This document shows positions 1-5,541 of a stretch of DNA of 5,541 nucleotides, one piece after another. How positions within the stretch are numbered: the first letter of the stretch is position 1; the number at the start of each line of letters is the position of its first letter. Below the pieces are notes generated by a model, which saw only the letters and a program-made list of their open reading frames with translations, did no database searches and was not told the origin of the DNA. The position numbers were made by a program, and so were the translations under genes. Source of the DNA: Actinomycetota bacterium (GTDB lineage Bacteria; Actinomycetota; Acidimicrobiia; Acidimicrobiales; Iamiaceae); NCBI GenBank assembly GCA_017882935.1, contig JADGOP010000187.1, forward strand, positions 1 to 5,541, written 5' to 3'.

Positions 1-18
1 GACGGGTCCGATGCACAC
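1..18 (-). CDS. Possible 5' end of a leftward gene, truncated by the window edge
   Basis: On the minus strand an AGGAGG (28-23, within AGAGGAGG) is followed by two GTG codons in different frames. One is at 18-16, with a 4-base spacing, and would begin Met-Cys-Ile-Gly-Pro-Val. The other is at 16-14, with a 6-base spacing, and would begin Met-His-Arg-Thr-Arg. Only five or six codons lie inside the window, so no product can be named. The strength of the Shine-Dalgarno and its position opposite the rightward gene at 183 suggest a divergent gene pair sharing 19-182. A chance purine-rich run is the alternative. The spacing favours 16-14, but the choice of frame is unresolved. Confidence 0.35.
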
Positions 19-22
19 GCTG

Positions 23-28
23 CCTCCT
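23..28 (-). promoter_or_regulatory. Candidate Shine-Dalgarno for the leftward gene
   Basis: On the minus strand this reads AGGAGG, a full match to the anti-Shine-Dalgarno core, 4 to 6 bases before a GTG. It lies 3 bases from the end of the perfect palindrome at 32-49, so anything bound to, or folded at, the palindrome could affect initiation. Confidence 0.35.
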
Positions 29-31
29 CTT

Positions 32-49
32 CGGTCGCACGTGCGACCG
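32..49. promoter_or_regulatory. Perfect 18-bp palindrome, candidate operator or hairpin
   Basis: The sequence CGGTCGCACGTGCGACCG equals its own reverse complement over all 18 bases and has CACGTG at its centre. It lies in the intergenic region between the possible leftward gene and the DinB-type gene. Uninterrupted dyads of this length are typical of operators bound by dimeric repressors such as TetR-type proteins. The half-sites touch with no loop, which fits protein binding better than a simple terminator, and no T-run follows on either side. I infer an operator; the bound regulator is unknown. Confidence 0.45.
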
Positions 50-57
50 GCATCATT

Positions 58-77
58 GCACGTCACCGTAGACGTGC
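58..77. repeat. Inverted repeat with 7-bp arms and 6-base loop
   Basis: GCACGTC (58-64) pairs with GACGTGC (71-77) around the loop ACCGTA. The arms share the GCACGT core with the palindrome at 32-49, so the core occurs several times within about 45 bases. This could be a second, weaker operator site or a transcript hairpin. No T-run follows, so it is not a convincing intrinsic terminator. Confidence 0.35.
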
Positions 78-172
78 GTCGTGACAGCGGCCGCGGGGTG
101 GCGGTGCGCGCCCGGCGGCGCCATCATCGTGGTGGCCGGTCGGGACCTGCCCGCCGACGCCAGGCCCTGATC

Positions 173-177
173 GGAGG
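173..177 (+). promoter_or_regulatory. Ribosome binding site of the DinB-type gene
   Basis: GGAGG lies 5 bases upstream of the GTG at 183. An in-frame TGA at 168-170 rules out any earlier start, so this site and the GTG together fix the N-terminus. Confidence 0.8.
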
Positions 178-182
178 CACGG

Positions 183-701
183 GTGGACGTCCACGAGCTG
201 TTGATCGAACTGTTCGGCCGCGTCACCGAGCACGTCGCCGACGCGGTCGACGGGCTCGACGCGGCGGCGCTGTCGCGACCGGTCGTGCCCGGCACGAACT
301 CGGTCGGCTGGCTGGTGTGGCACCTCACGCGCGTCCAGGACCACCACGTGGCCCAGCTGCTCGACGGGGAGCAGGAGTGGGTCACCGGCCCCTGGGCACA
401 CCGGTTCGGCCTCGAGCCCGACCCGGACAACACCGGCTACGGGCACACGGCCGACGAGGTCGCTGCCGTCCGGCCGGACAGCGCAGGCGTGCTGCTCGAG
501 TACTACGCGGCGGTGGCCTCACGCACCAACACGTTCCTGCAGGGCGTTGCCCCGTCAGACCTCGAACGCGTCGTCGACGAGCGCTGGGACCCGCCGGTCA
601 CGCTCGGGGTGCGGTTGGTGAGCATCGCCGACGACGACATCCAGCACGCCGGTCAGGCGGCGTTCGCACGCGGCCTGCTCGACGCCGCGCCACCCGGCTG
701 A
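183..701 (+). CDS. DinB/DUF664 family protein (putative mycothiol-dependent transferase-like)
   Basis: This is a 172-residue protein with the four-helix DinB/YfiT-like fold. The N-terminal half carries WHLTRVQDHH (residues 46-55), the usual first metal-ligand helix with His47. The C-terminal half carries ERWDPPVTLGVRLVS and then DDDIQHAGQAAFARG (150-164), with Asp151 and His155 placed as the second and third ligands. The length is normal for the family. Such proteins bind a divalent metal, and in actinomycetes several are thought to use mycothiol as the thiol cofactor, but the substrate of this subgroup is generally unknown. It is probably cytoplasmic, as no signal peptide or membrane segment is seen. 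The GTG start is fixed by the in-frame TGA at 168-170 and by GGAGG. It converges on the CYTH-CHAD gene with only 2 bases between the stop codons. It shows no obvious functional link to the genes on the right. Confidence 0.85.
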   Translation: MDVHELLIELFGRVTEHVADAVDGLDAAALSRPVVPGTNSVGWLVWHLTRVQDHHVAQLLDGEQEWVTGPWAHRFGLEPDPDNTGYGHTADEVAAVRPDSAGVLLEYYAAVASRTNTFLQGVAPSDLERVVDERWDPPVTLGVRLVSIADDDIQHAGQAAFARGLLDAAPPG

Positions 702-703
702 CC

Positions 704-2254
704 TCAGCGCCAGCGCTTCGGGTGGACCCGGGGCACGCGCCGCCAGGCATCGGAGAAGGCGCGTTCGGTGTTGTGGGCACGCTCCTGCTCCAGGCCGTGG
801 AGCTGGCCCAGCGTGAACGCGGCCTCCACCGAGATGCCGCTCGCGGCCAGCTGCTCGAGGAAGAGCCTGGCCACGACCGAGTCCTGGTGCCCGCCGAGCA
901 GGTCCTGCAACGCCATCGACGCCCGGGCGAGGCGACGACCCCGACGGGGGGCGAGCGGCGTGGCGGACTCGGCCGCGTAGCGCAGCCGCTTGGCCGCCTT
1001 GCGGGCCTCGTGCAGCGCGTGGTCGCGCTCGTCGGGAGACGTGGCGGCGAGTGCCCCCCGTGCGAGCCGCGCGACCTTCGACCGGTCGCGCTTCAGTAGA
1101 TGCGGCACGACCTTGTCGGCGCGCCGGCCGCTCAACGGGGTGAACGGTGGCTCGGCGATGAGCTCGTCGAGGGCGTCGAGGAGGCGGAAGTAGCGCGTGG
1201 AACCGACCGCCGAGAGCGCAGCCTCACGCCCGGCGCGCTGCGTGGCGGAGAGCTCGTCGTCGATGATCGCGACGGCGCCGTCGTGGTGGGGTGCGGCGTC
1301 GGCCGCCTCGCTGAGGAGGCGCTCCCGGAGCACCTCGGCATCGCGGGCTTGGCCGAGCTGCCCACCGATCCACTTGAGCTCCCCGCGCAGCTCGTCGACG
1401 CTCCCCGGCTCGAAGAGCGTGCGGTACGTGGCGAGCGCGGAACGGAGCCGTCGGCTGGCGACCCGCACGTCGTGCACGCCCTCGGGGTCGCCGGAGCGCA
1501 TGCGACGGTCGGCGTCGTGGAGGCGGGAGCGGTGCTCGAAGAGGTAGCGGAGGGCCAGGTCGCCCGCCGGGGACCGGTTCGGGCGGTGCGGGGCGCCACG
1601 CAGGGGCGGGCGTCGGGGCCCGGTGCCGAGGGCCCGTGCCAGCTTCGACGCCCCCGGTGCGGGGGTCGCGCCGGCCCGGTGCAAGCGGGGCTCGACCAGG
1701 TCGAGCAGCTTCGGTTCGCCCGTGACCAGCTCGACCTCCCACTCCCGCCACGACTGGCTCGGCGGCGTCCCGCCGTCGGATCCCTGGGCGCGGATGCGCT
1801 CGGTGCCGAGCGACTCGGTGGTGACGTGGTCGTCGCACAGCACCGCGAGCACGACGTCGTCGCTGCCGAGAAGGGGGTGCTCGACCCGCTCGTTGCGGAT
1901 CCGGGTGACCGGGCCGAGCGGGTGGTCGCGGGCTTCCGAGCGGACCAGCTCGTGCAGCGGACCGGGGACGCGGTCCCGGTCGGCGCCGAGCGGTAGCCGG
2001 ACCTCCTCCTTTCGATCGGTCGCGACGGGCAGCTTGAGGTGCCAGCCCGCGTCGTCGCCGCCGTGACGCCGGCGCAGGGTGATGGCGCTCGCCGCCAACC
2101 TGAGGTCGGACGTGTCGAAGTACACCGCGTCGAGCGACGTCGTGCGTGGGGCCCCGACGCGGACGATGCCGGCGACGCCGTCGAGCACAGGCACGGTGGC
2201 AGCGGCGTCGACGTCGTACTTGCGCTCCTGCTCGACCACCCGATCCAGTGCCAT
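704..2254 (-). CDS. CYTH-CHAD domain fusion protein
   Basis: This 516-residue protein has two domains. The CYTH (triphosphate tunnel) domain spans about residues 5-208. It shows the signature ExExK (Glu8, Glu10, Lys12), YFDT (45-48), LRRR (60-63), WHLKLP (71-76), KEEVRLPL (82-89), an Arg-rich strand (Arg118, Arg120, Arg123), the acidic EWEVEL (171-176) and a late SKLARAL (Lys204). All the charged tunnel positions I can recognise are kept, so triphosphate binding or hydrolysis is plausible. A Pro/Arg-rich linker (about 210-230) leads to a CHAD domain (about 231-510) made of two helical halves. The first has VHDVRVASRRLRSAL (260-274) and the second has HEARKAAKRLRYAAE (415-429), the conserved His/Arg/Lys patches that bind polyphosphate in studied CHAD proteins. 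The exact substrate is unknown. The ATG at 2254 is preferred because an in-frame TGA lies two codons upstream; the Shine-Dalgarno is weak. It is divergent from the phosphopantetheinyl transferase gene. Confidence 0.93.
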   Translation of the reverse strand: MALDRVVEQERKYDVDAAATVPVLDGVAGIVRVGAPRTTSLDAVYFDTSDLRLAASAITLRRRHGGDDAGWHLKLPVATDRKEEVRLPLGADRDRVPGPLHELVRSEARDHPLGPVTRIRNERVEHPLLGSDDVVLAVLCDDHVTTESLGTERIRAQGSDGGTPPSQSWREWEVELVTGEPKLLDLVEPRLHRAGATPAPGASKLARALGTGPRRPPLRGAPHRPNRSPAGDLALRYLFEHRSRLHDADRRMRSGDPEGVHDVRVASRRLRSALATYRTLFEPGSVDELRGELKWIGGQLGQARDAEVLRERLLSEAADAAPHHDGAVAIIDDELSATQRAGREAALSAVGSTRYFRLLDALDELIAEPPFTPLSGRRADKVVPHLLKRDRSKVARLARGALAATSPDERDHALHEARKAAKRLRYAAESATPLAPRRGRRLARASMALQDLLGGHQDSVVARLFLEQLAASGISVEAAFTLGQLHGLEQERAHNTERAFSDAWRRVPRVHPKRWR

Positions 2255-2350
2255 GGTCCATCATCGTCCCATCTCGGGCCGCCCGCTCGGCCGCGCGCCG
2301 CCCGCGGGATCTGCCACCATCGGCGGGTGCTCGGAGGTGAAGGCGACCCG
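2255..2350. promoter_or_regulatory. Divergent intergenic region between the CYTH-CHAD and PPTase genes
   Basis: These 96 bases separate two divergent starts and must hold the proximal promoters of both genes if those genes are transcribed separately. I see no confident -35/-10 pair on either strand. It contains an 8-bp palindrome, CCCGCGGG (2301-2308), and two copies of CCGCCCGC (2279-2286 and 2298-2305), which may be no more than GC-rich composition. Confidence 0.35.
2333..2343 (+). promoter_or_regulatory. Ribosome binding site deciding the PPTase start
   Basis: The purine-rich GGAGGTGAAGG ends 7 bases before the GTG at 2351. It supports that codon over the earlier in-frame GTG at 2327, which has no Shine-Dalgarno and would place this site inside the coding region. 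Confidence 0.6.
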
Positions 2351-3058
2351 GTGCGGGTCGACGTGGTCCAGGCCCGACCGAGAGCGGCCGCGGACCTGGA
2401 GGGGTTGCTCGGGCCGGAGGAGCGCGACCGGCTGGACCGCCTCCGCCGCGAGGCCGACCGGGCGGCCTACGCCACCGCGCACGCCCTGCTCCGGCTGGTG
2501 GGGGCGGCGTGGACGGGCCAGGCACCCGAAGACCTCGTGCTGGGTGCGACGTGCCTGACCTGCGGTGGCCCGCACGGCAAGCCGCACCTCGAGGGCGGCG
2601 ACCCGGCGGTGCACGTGAGCCTGTCGCGGTCGGCGGGCAAGGTGGTCGTGGTGGCGGTGACCCGGCTCGGCCCGGTCGGTGTCGACGCGGAGGTCGAGTC
2701 CGCCGTGGACTTCGAGGGGTTCGACGCGGTGGCCCTGGCGCCCGGCGAACAGGGTGCCGTGGCCGACCTGCCCGACGACCGCCGGTCGAGCGGGCGAGCG
2801 GTGCTCTGGGCCCGCAAGGAGGCGGTGCTGAAGGCCACGGGCCACGGCCTGGTGGCCGCGCCGAGCGACGTGGAGGTGTCGGCCCCGTTCGCCCCGCCGG
2901 AGCTGGTGGCGTGGCGCGTCGACGCGTCGGGCGGCGGGCCGGTGCACCTCGCCGACCTCGCGTTGGGTGCCGGGCTCGCCGGGGCCGTGGCGGTGGTCGG
3001 TGGAGCCGCTCCCGACATCCGGCTCGTCGACGGCTCGTGGTTGCTCGACGGGGCGTGA
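2351..3058 (+). CDS. 4'-phosphopantetheinyl transferase, Sfp/PptT-like
   Basis: This 235-residue protein transfers the 4'-phosphopantetheine arm of coenzyme A to a serine on carrier domains of peptide, polyketide or fatty-acid synthases. Seen in order: an N-terminal half with a helical segment of the form ERDRLDRLRREADRAAYATA (about 24-43); CGGPHGKP (71-78), where GKP is the conserved acyl-CoA-binding turn; HVSLSRS (88-94); GVDAEVE (110-116), with magnesium ligands Asp112 and Glu114; and WARKEAVLKATGHGL (153-167), with Trp153, Lys156, Glu157 and Lys161. All core motifs are intact, so it should be active. Length is normal for the Sfp class. The frame is open further upstream, but those codons lie antisense to the CYTH-CHAD gene; GTG 2351 has the best ribosome binding site and gives a typical N-terminus (MRVDVVQARP). 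GTG 2363 is a less likely alternative. It converges on the M1 peptidase gene with 18 bases between. The NRPS fragment at the right edge is an obvious candidate substrate, by inference. Confidence 0.92.
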   Translation: MRVDVVQARPRAAADLEGLLGPEERDRLDRLRREADRAAYATAHALLRLVGAAWTGQAPEDLVLGATCLTCGGPHGKPHLEGGDPAVHVSLSRSAGKVVVVAVTRLGPVGVDAEVESAVDFEGFDAVALAPGEQGAVADLPDDRRSSGRAVLWARKEAVLKATGHGLVAAPSDVEVSAPFAPPELVAWRVDASGGGPVHLADLALGAGLAGAVAVVGGAAPDIRLVDGSWLLDGA

Positions 3059-3076
3059 GCGTGCCGCCGTCGGTGG
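3059..3076. other. Convergent gap between the PPTase and M1 genes
   Basis: Eighteen bases separate the two stop codons. A small hairpin is possible (3064-3068 with 3072-3076, five pairs including one G-U, 3-base loop), but no T-run follows on either strand, so I do not call a terminator. Confidence 0.4.
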
Positions 3077-4393
3077 TCAGCGCGCGTGGGGAAGAGGCGG
3101 GAGCTCGGGCCGGTGGAGCCAGGCGTCGAGCAGCTCGACCGTGTCGGCGTCGGTGCCGGCCATCACGGCGGTGAACCCGGCGGTGGTCACCGAGCCGTAG
3201 CGGTGCGCGGCCACCCAGGACCGCAGGGCGTCGAAGAACCGCTTCTCGCCGAGCCTGAGCCGCAGCGCGTGCAGGGTGAGGGCGCCGCGCTTGTACAGCC
3301 GGTCGTCGAACATCAGCTCGGGGCCGGGGTTGGCGATGACGAGGTCCTGGCGCAACGTCCGCAACCGTCGCCAGGCCGTGCGGGCGTGCTCGTCGGCCGA
3401 CGAGCCGCCGGCCCGCTCCGACCAGAGCCACTCGGCGTAGCAGGCGAACCCCTCGTGCAGCCACACGTCGCGCCACCGGGCCACCGTGAGGCTGTTGCCG
3501 AACCACTGGTGCGCCAGCTCGTGCGCCACGAGTCGTTCGAAGCTGTTGCGCCCGTCGACGTGGTTCGCCCCGAACACGGAGAGGCCCTGTGCCTCCAACG
3601 GGATCTCGAGGGGGTCGTCGGTGACCACGATCCCGTAGGACCGGAACGGGTAGGGGCCGAACTGCTCCTCGAAGAGCGCCATCATCTCCGGTTGGCGGCC
3701 GAAGTCGACGTGGAAGTTGCGGCGCAGCCGTGACGGGATGGCCGCGTACTGCGGCACCGGGCGCGACGCCACGACGACGGGCTCGTAGCGGCCGATCTGG
3801 ACGGTGGCGAGGTAGGTGGCCATGGGCTCGGGCTGGTCGTGGACCCACGTGGTGCGGCTCGCCCGCACGCGTCGCTCGGCGAGGGTCCCGTTGGCGACCA
3901 CGTGGTAGGCGGAGTCGGTGGTGACGGTGATGGTGTAGGCGGCCTTGTCGTCGGGCCGGTCGTTGCAGGGGAACCACGACGGCGCCCCGTTGGGCTCGCC
4001 GGCCACGATCACGCCGTCGCGCAGCTCCTCCCAGCCCACCTCGCCCCAGGTCCCGTTGATGGGCCGGGGCCGCCCGGCGTAGTGCACCTCGACGCGCAGC
4101 TCGGTGCCGGCGCGCACCTCCGAGGCGAGCGTGACCTTGAGCTTGCCGGACCGGTGGACGTAGCGCGCGGGGCGGCGGCCGTTGACGGTGATCTTCTGCA
4201 CGCGCAGCGTGGCGAGGTCGAAGGTGACGACGCCGACGCGGGTGTTGGTCGTGAGCGCGATGGCTGCCCGGCCCGTGAGGTGGTTGCCCTCGACCCGGTA
4301 GTCGAGGTCGAGGTCGTAGCGGTCGACGGAGTAGCTCCGGTCGCCGTGGTCGGGCAGGTAGCTGTCGGTCCCGTCGCCGAGCGCCCGGGTCAT
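3077..4393 (-). CDS. Short M1 family zinc metallopeptidase (aminopeptidase N-like)
   Basis: This 438-residue protein has an N-terminal beta-rich domain (about 20-205) that in M1 enzymes caps the active site and binds the free N-terminus. The catalytic domain follows. PLEAQGLSVFG (265-275) stands in for the GAMEN exopeptidase motif. HELAHQWFG (291-299) gives zinc ligands His291 and His295 and catalytic Glu292. WLHEGFACYAEWLW (311-324) gives the third ligand Glu314, exactly the HExxH-18-E spacing. Tyr367 in YKRGALTLHALR is the likely transition-state tyrosine. It should remove N-terminal residues from peptides. At about half the length of PepN it lacks the large C-terminal helical domain, as do many short actinobacterial members. 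No signal peptide or membrane segment is seen, so it is probably cytoplasmic. Its ATG overlaps the stop of the upstream NRPS gene (ATGA) and it has no good Shine-Dalgarno of its own, which suggests translational coupling. The peptide or polymer made by that NRPS is a candidate substrate (inference). Confidence 0.93.
   Translation of the reverse strand: MTRALGDGTDSYLPDHGDRSYSVDRYDLDLDYRVEGNHLTGRAAIALTTNTRVGVVTFDLATLRVQKITVNGRRPARYVHRSGKLKVTLASEVRAGTELRVEVHYAGRPRPINGTWGEVGWEELRDGVIVAGEPNGAPSWFPCNDRPDDKAAYTITVTTDSAYHVVANGTLAERRVRASRTTWVHDQPEPMATYLATVQIGRYEPVVVASRPVPQYAAIPSRLRRNFHVDFGRQPEMMALFEEQFGPYPFRSYGIVVTDDPLEIPLEAQGLSVFGANHVDGRNSFERLVAHELAHQWFGNSLTVARWRDVWLHEGFACYAEWLWSERAGGSSADEHARTAWRRLRTLRQDLVIANPGPELMFDDRLYKRGALTLHALRLRLGEKRFFDALRSWVAAHRYGSVTTAGFTAVMAGTDADTVELLDAWLHRPELPPLPHAR
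4390..4393 (-). other. ATGA stop/start overlap of the NRPS and M1 genes
   Basis: On the minus strand ATGA holds both the M1 peptidase ATG (4393-4391) and the NRPS TGA stop (4392-4390). The bases just before it (within the NRPS end) form no clear Shine-Dalgarno. Ribosomes ending the NRPS probably restart here, so the two proteins should be made together from one transcript. Confidence 0.85.
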
Positions 4394-5541
4394 GGCTGGC
4401 GGGCCCGGATCGGCGCCCAGGGGGCGATGGGGTTGCCGGTCCAGCGGCTCGCCGCGGGCACGGTGTCGCCGCGCATCACGAGCGACGACGGCCCGACGGT
4501 GGTCGAGGCCCCGAGGCTGGCCGCCGGGAGGATCACGCCGTGCGGGCCGAGCGTGGACCCCTCGGCGAGCGTGACCCGGTCGAGGCTCATGATCCGATCA
4601 TGGAACAGGTGGGTCTGCACCACACAACCCCGGTTCACGGTGGCCCCCACGCCGAGCGTGACGAGGTCGGCCTCGGGGAGCCAGTGGCTCTCGCACCAGA
4701 CCCCCCGGCCGATGCGGGCGCCCACGGAGCGCAGCCAGAACGTGAGCACCGGCGTCCCCGACGTGGGCAGCAGCAACCACGGCGCCGCGACCATCTCCAC
4801 GAAGGTGTCGGCGACCTCGTTGCGCCACACGAACGAGCTCCACAGGGGGTGCTCCGAGGCGCGGATACGACCCACCAGGAGCCACTTGGCGAGGGTGGCC
4901 ACGAGCCCGGCGGCGAGGGCCGCGACGATGACGACCGGCCCACCGAGGAGCGCGGTCGGGCCGAGCCCGTGGCGGACGAGCAGCTGCTCGAGGACCAGCA
5001 CCACTGCGGTGCCGAGCGCGAAGGTGACGATGGGGGCGATCAGGCGGCCGAGCTCACAGATGGCACGCGCCACCTTGAGGCGGGTGGCCGGCGCGTAGGT
5101 GCGCCCGCCGTCGGTGTTGCGGGCGGCGCGTCGCAGTTCGACCGGGGGGCTGCCGAGCCACGACGTCCCGGGCTTGGCCTTCTCGGGCGTGGCCGACAGC
5201 ACCGCCACGAGACCACGCTTGGGCAGGCGCCGCCCGGGTGCGGTCATGCTCGAGTTGCCGAGGAAGGCGCGCTTGCCGACCTTGACCCGGGCGATCCGCA
5301 GCCAGCCACCGCCGAGCTCGTAGGAGCCGATCAGCGTGTCGTCGGCGACGAACGCCTCGTCGCCGATGGTGGTCATCTTCGGCAGGAGCAGCACCGTGGA
5401 CGCCTCGACGCCCCGGCCGACCCTGGTGCCGAGCGCGCGCAACCACCACGGCGTGAGCAGGCTGGCGTAGAGGGGGAACAGGAAGGTTCGGGCCTCGTCG
5501 ATCAACCGCTCCGTCGCCCAGACCTGCCAGCCGATCCGGCT
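4390..5541 (-). CDS. C-terminal part of a Pls/PosA-type NRPS with terminal membrane/beta-helix region (partial)
   Basis: 383 codons are visible and the frame is open through the right edge; a TTG at 5505 is internal, because conserved-looking sequence (SRIGWQVWATER) precedes it. The text resembles the terminal region of Pls/PosA synthetases, the family of epsilon-poly-lysine synthetase: FPLYASLLTPWWLRALG, GRGVEASTVLLLPKMTTIGD, SYELGGGWLRI. In order (numbered from the first visible codon): a hydrophobic lead (19-38); a first left-handed beta-helix, acyltransferase-like region (about 38-135) ending in WLGSPP (128-133); two membrane segments (about 165-188 and 198-223); a hydrophobic stretch (249-270); and a second beta-helix (about 268-372) with QTHLFHDR (His311, His314) ending in WTGNPI. 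In the family this part follows adenylation and carrier domains and is thought to join amino acids at the membrane. Those upstream domains are off the window, so the substrate cannot be predicted. The gene overlaps the M1 peptidase start by 4 bases. Confidence 0.88.
   Translation of the reverse strand, partial: SRIGWQVWATERLIDEARTFLFPLYASLLTPWWLRALGTRVGRGVEASTVLLLPKMTTIGDEAFVADDTLIGSYELGGGWLRIARVKVGKRAFLGNSSMTAPGRRLPKRGLVAVLSATPEKAKPGTSWLGSPPVELRRAARNTDGGRTYAPATRLKVARAICELGRLIAPIVTFALGTAVVLVLEQLLVRHGLGPTALLGGPVVIVAALAAGLVATLAKWLLVGRIRASEHPLWSSFVWRNEVADTFVEMVAAPWLLLPTSGTPVLTFWLRSVGARIGRGVWCESHWLPEADLVTLGVGATVNRGCVVQTHLFHDRIMSLDRVTLAEGSTLGPHGVILPAASLGASTTVGPSSLVMRGDTVPAASRWTGNPIAPWAPIRARQP

Noticed and set aside
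1..84. End of a rightward gene in frame 1, closing with TGA at 82-84
   Set aside because: The 27 codons have no recognisable character and would run through the palindrome; the minus-strand start signal explains the edge better, though not conclusively.
11..1099. A 362-codon plus-strand frame starting at the left edge
   Set aside because: It overlaps the DinB-type gene in another frame and the CYTH-CHAD gene in antisense, and its product is Arg-rich with no domain.
2039..2350. N-terminal extension of the PPTase to an ATG at 2039
   Set aside because: The added residues are antisense to the CYTH-CHAD N-terminus, match nothing in the PPTase family, and the Shine-Dalgarno at 2333-2343 points to GTG 2351.
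3059..3076. Intrinsic terminator between the PPTase and M1 genes
   Set aside because: The only hairpin is five pairs with one G-U, and no T-run follows on either strand.
1224..3977. A 917-codon open frame on the minus strand across three genes
   Set aside because: It runs through the CYTH-CHAD, PPTase and M1 genes in another frame, is dominated by Arg, Pro and Ala and has no recognisable domain. It is a by-product of high GC content.
3839..5098. A 419-codon plus-strand open frame opposite the M1 and NRPS genes
   Set aside because: It is antisense to two genes with clear family motifs, and its own product has low-complexity composition and no motif.
5503..5505. TTG as the start codon of the rightmost gene
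   Set aside because: The frame stays open to the window edge, and the upstream codons continue a Pls-like sequence, so the gene is truncated by the window rather than starting here.

Overview
The window is very GC-rich, uses GTG starts and has long open frames on both strands. A DUF664/DinB (mycothiol-type) protein and an actinobacterial-style phosphopantetheinyl transferase point to a high-GC actinomycetote chromosome. I cannot place the genus from sequence alone.

Layout from left to right: (a) 1-18 is the possible start of a gene running leftward out of the window, with a strong AGGAGG on the minus strand. (b) 19-182 is an intergenic region with a perfect 18-bp palindrome (32-49) and a second inverted repeat (58-77). 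(c) 183-701 (+) is a DinB/DUF664-type protein. (d) 704-2254 (-) is a CYTH-CHAD fusion, ending 2 bases from the DinB gene. (e) 2255-2350 is a short divergent intergenic region. (f) 2351-3058 (+) is an Sfp/PptT-type 4'-phosphopantetheinyl transferase. (g) 3077-4393 (-) is a short M1 zinc metallopeptidase. (h) 4390-5541 (-) is the C-terminal part of a Pls/PosA-type non-ribosomal peptide synthetase. It overlaps the M1 gene by 4 bases (ATGA) and continues past the right edge.

The most interesting reading is the right half. A membrane-bound, poly-amino-acid-synthetase-like NRPS is translationally coupled to an M1 aminopeptidase, and a phosphopantetheinyl transferase gene sits next to the pair. This resembles the epsilon-poly-lysine logic of Streptomyces, in which a Pls synthetase makes an amino-acid homopolymer and a zinc aminopeptidase (Pld) trims it. 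The transferase could prime the synthetase's carrier domain. The nearby CYTH-CHAD protein belongs to families tied to triphosphate and polyphosphate, so a polycation/polyphosphate link is possible but is only inference. The synthetase's adenylation and carrier domains lie outside the window, so its substrate cannot be read here.
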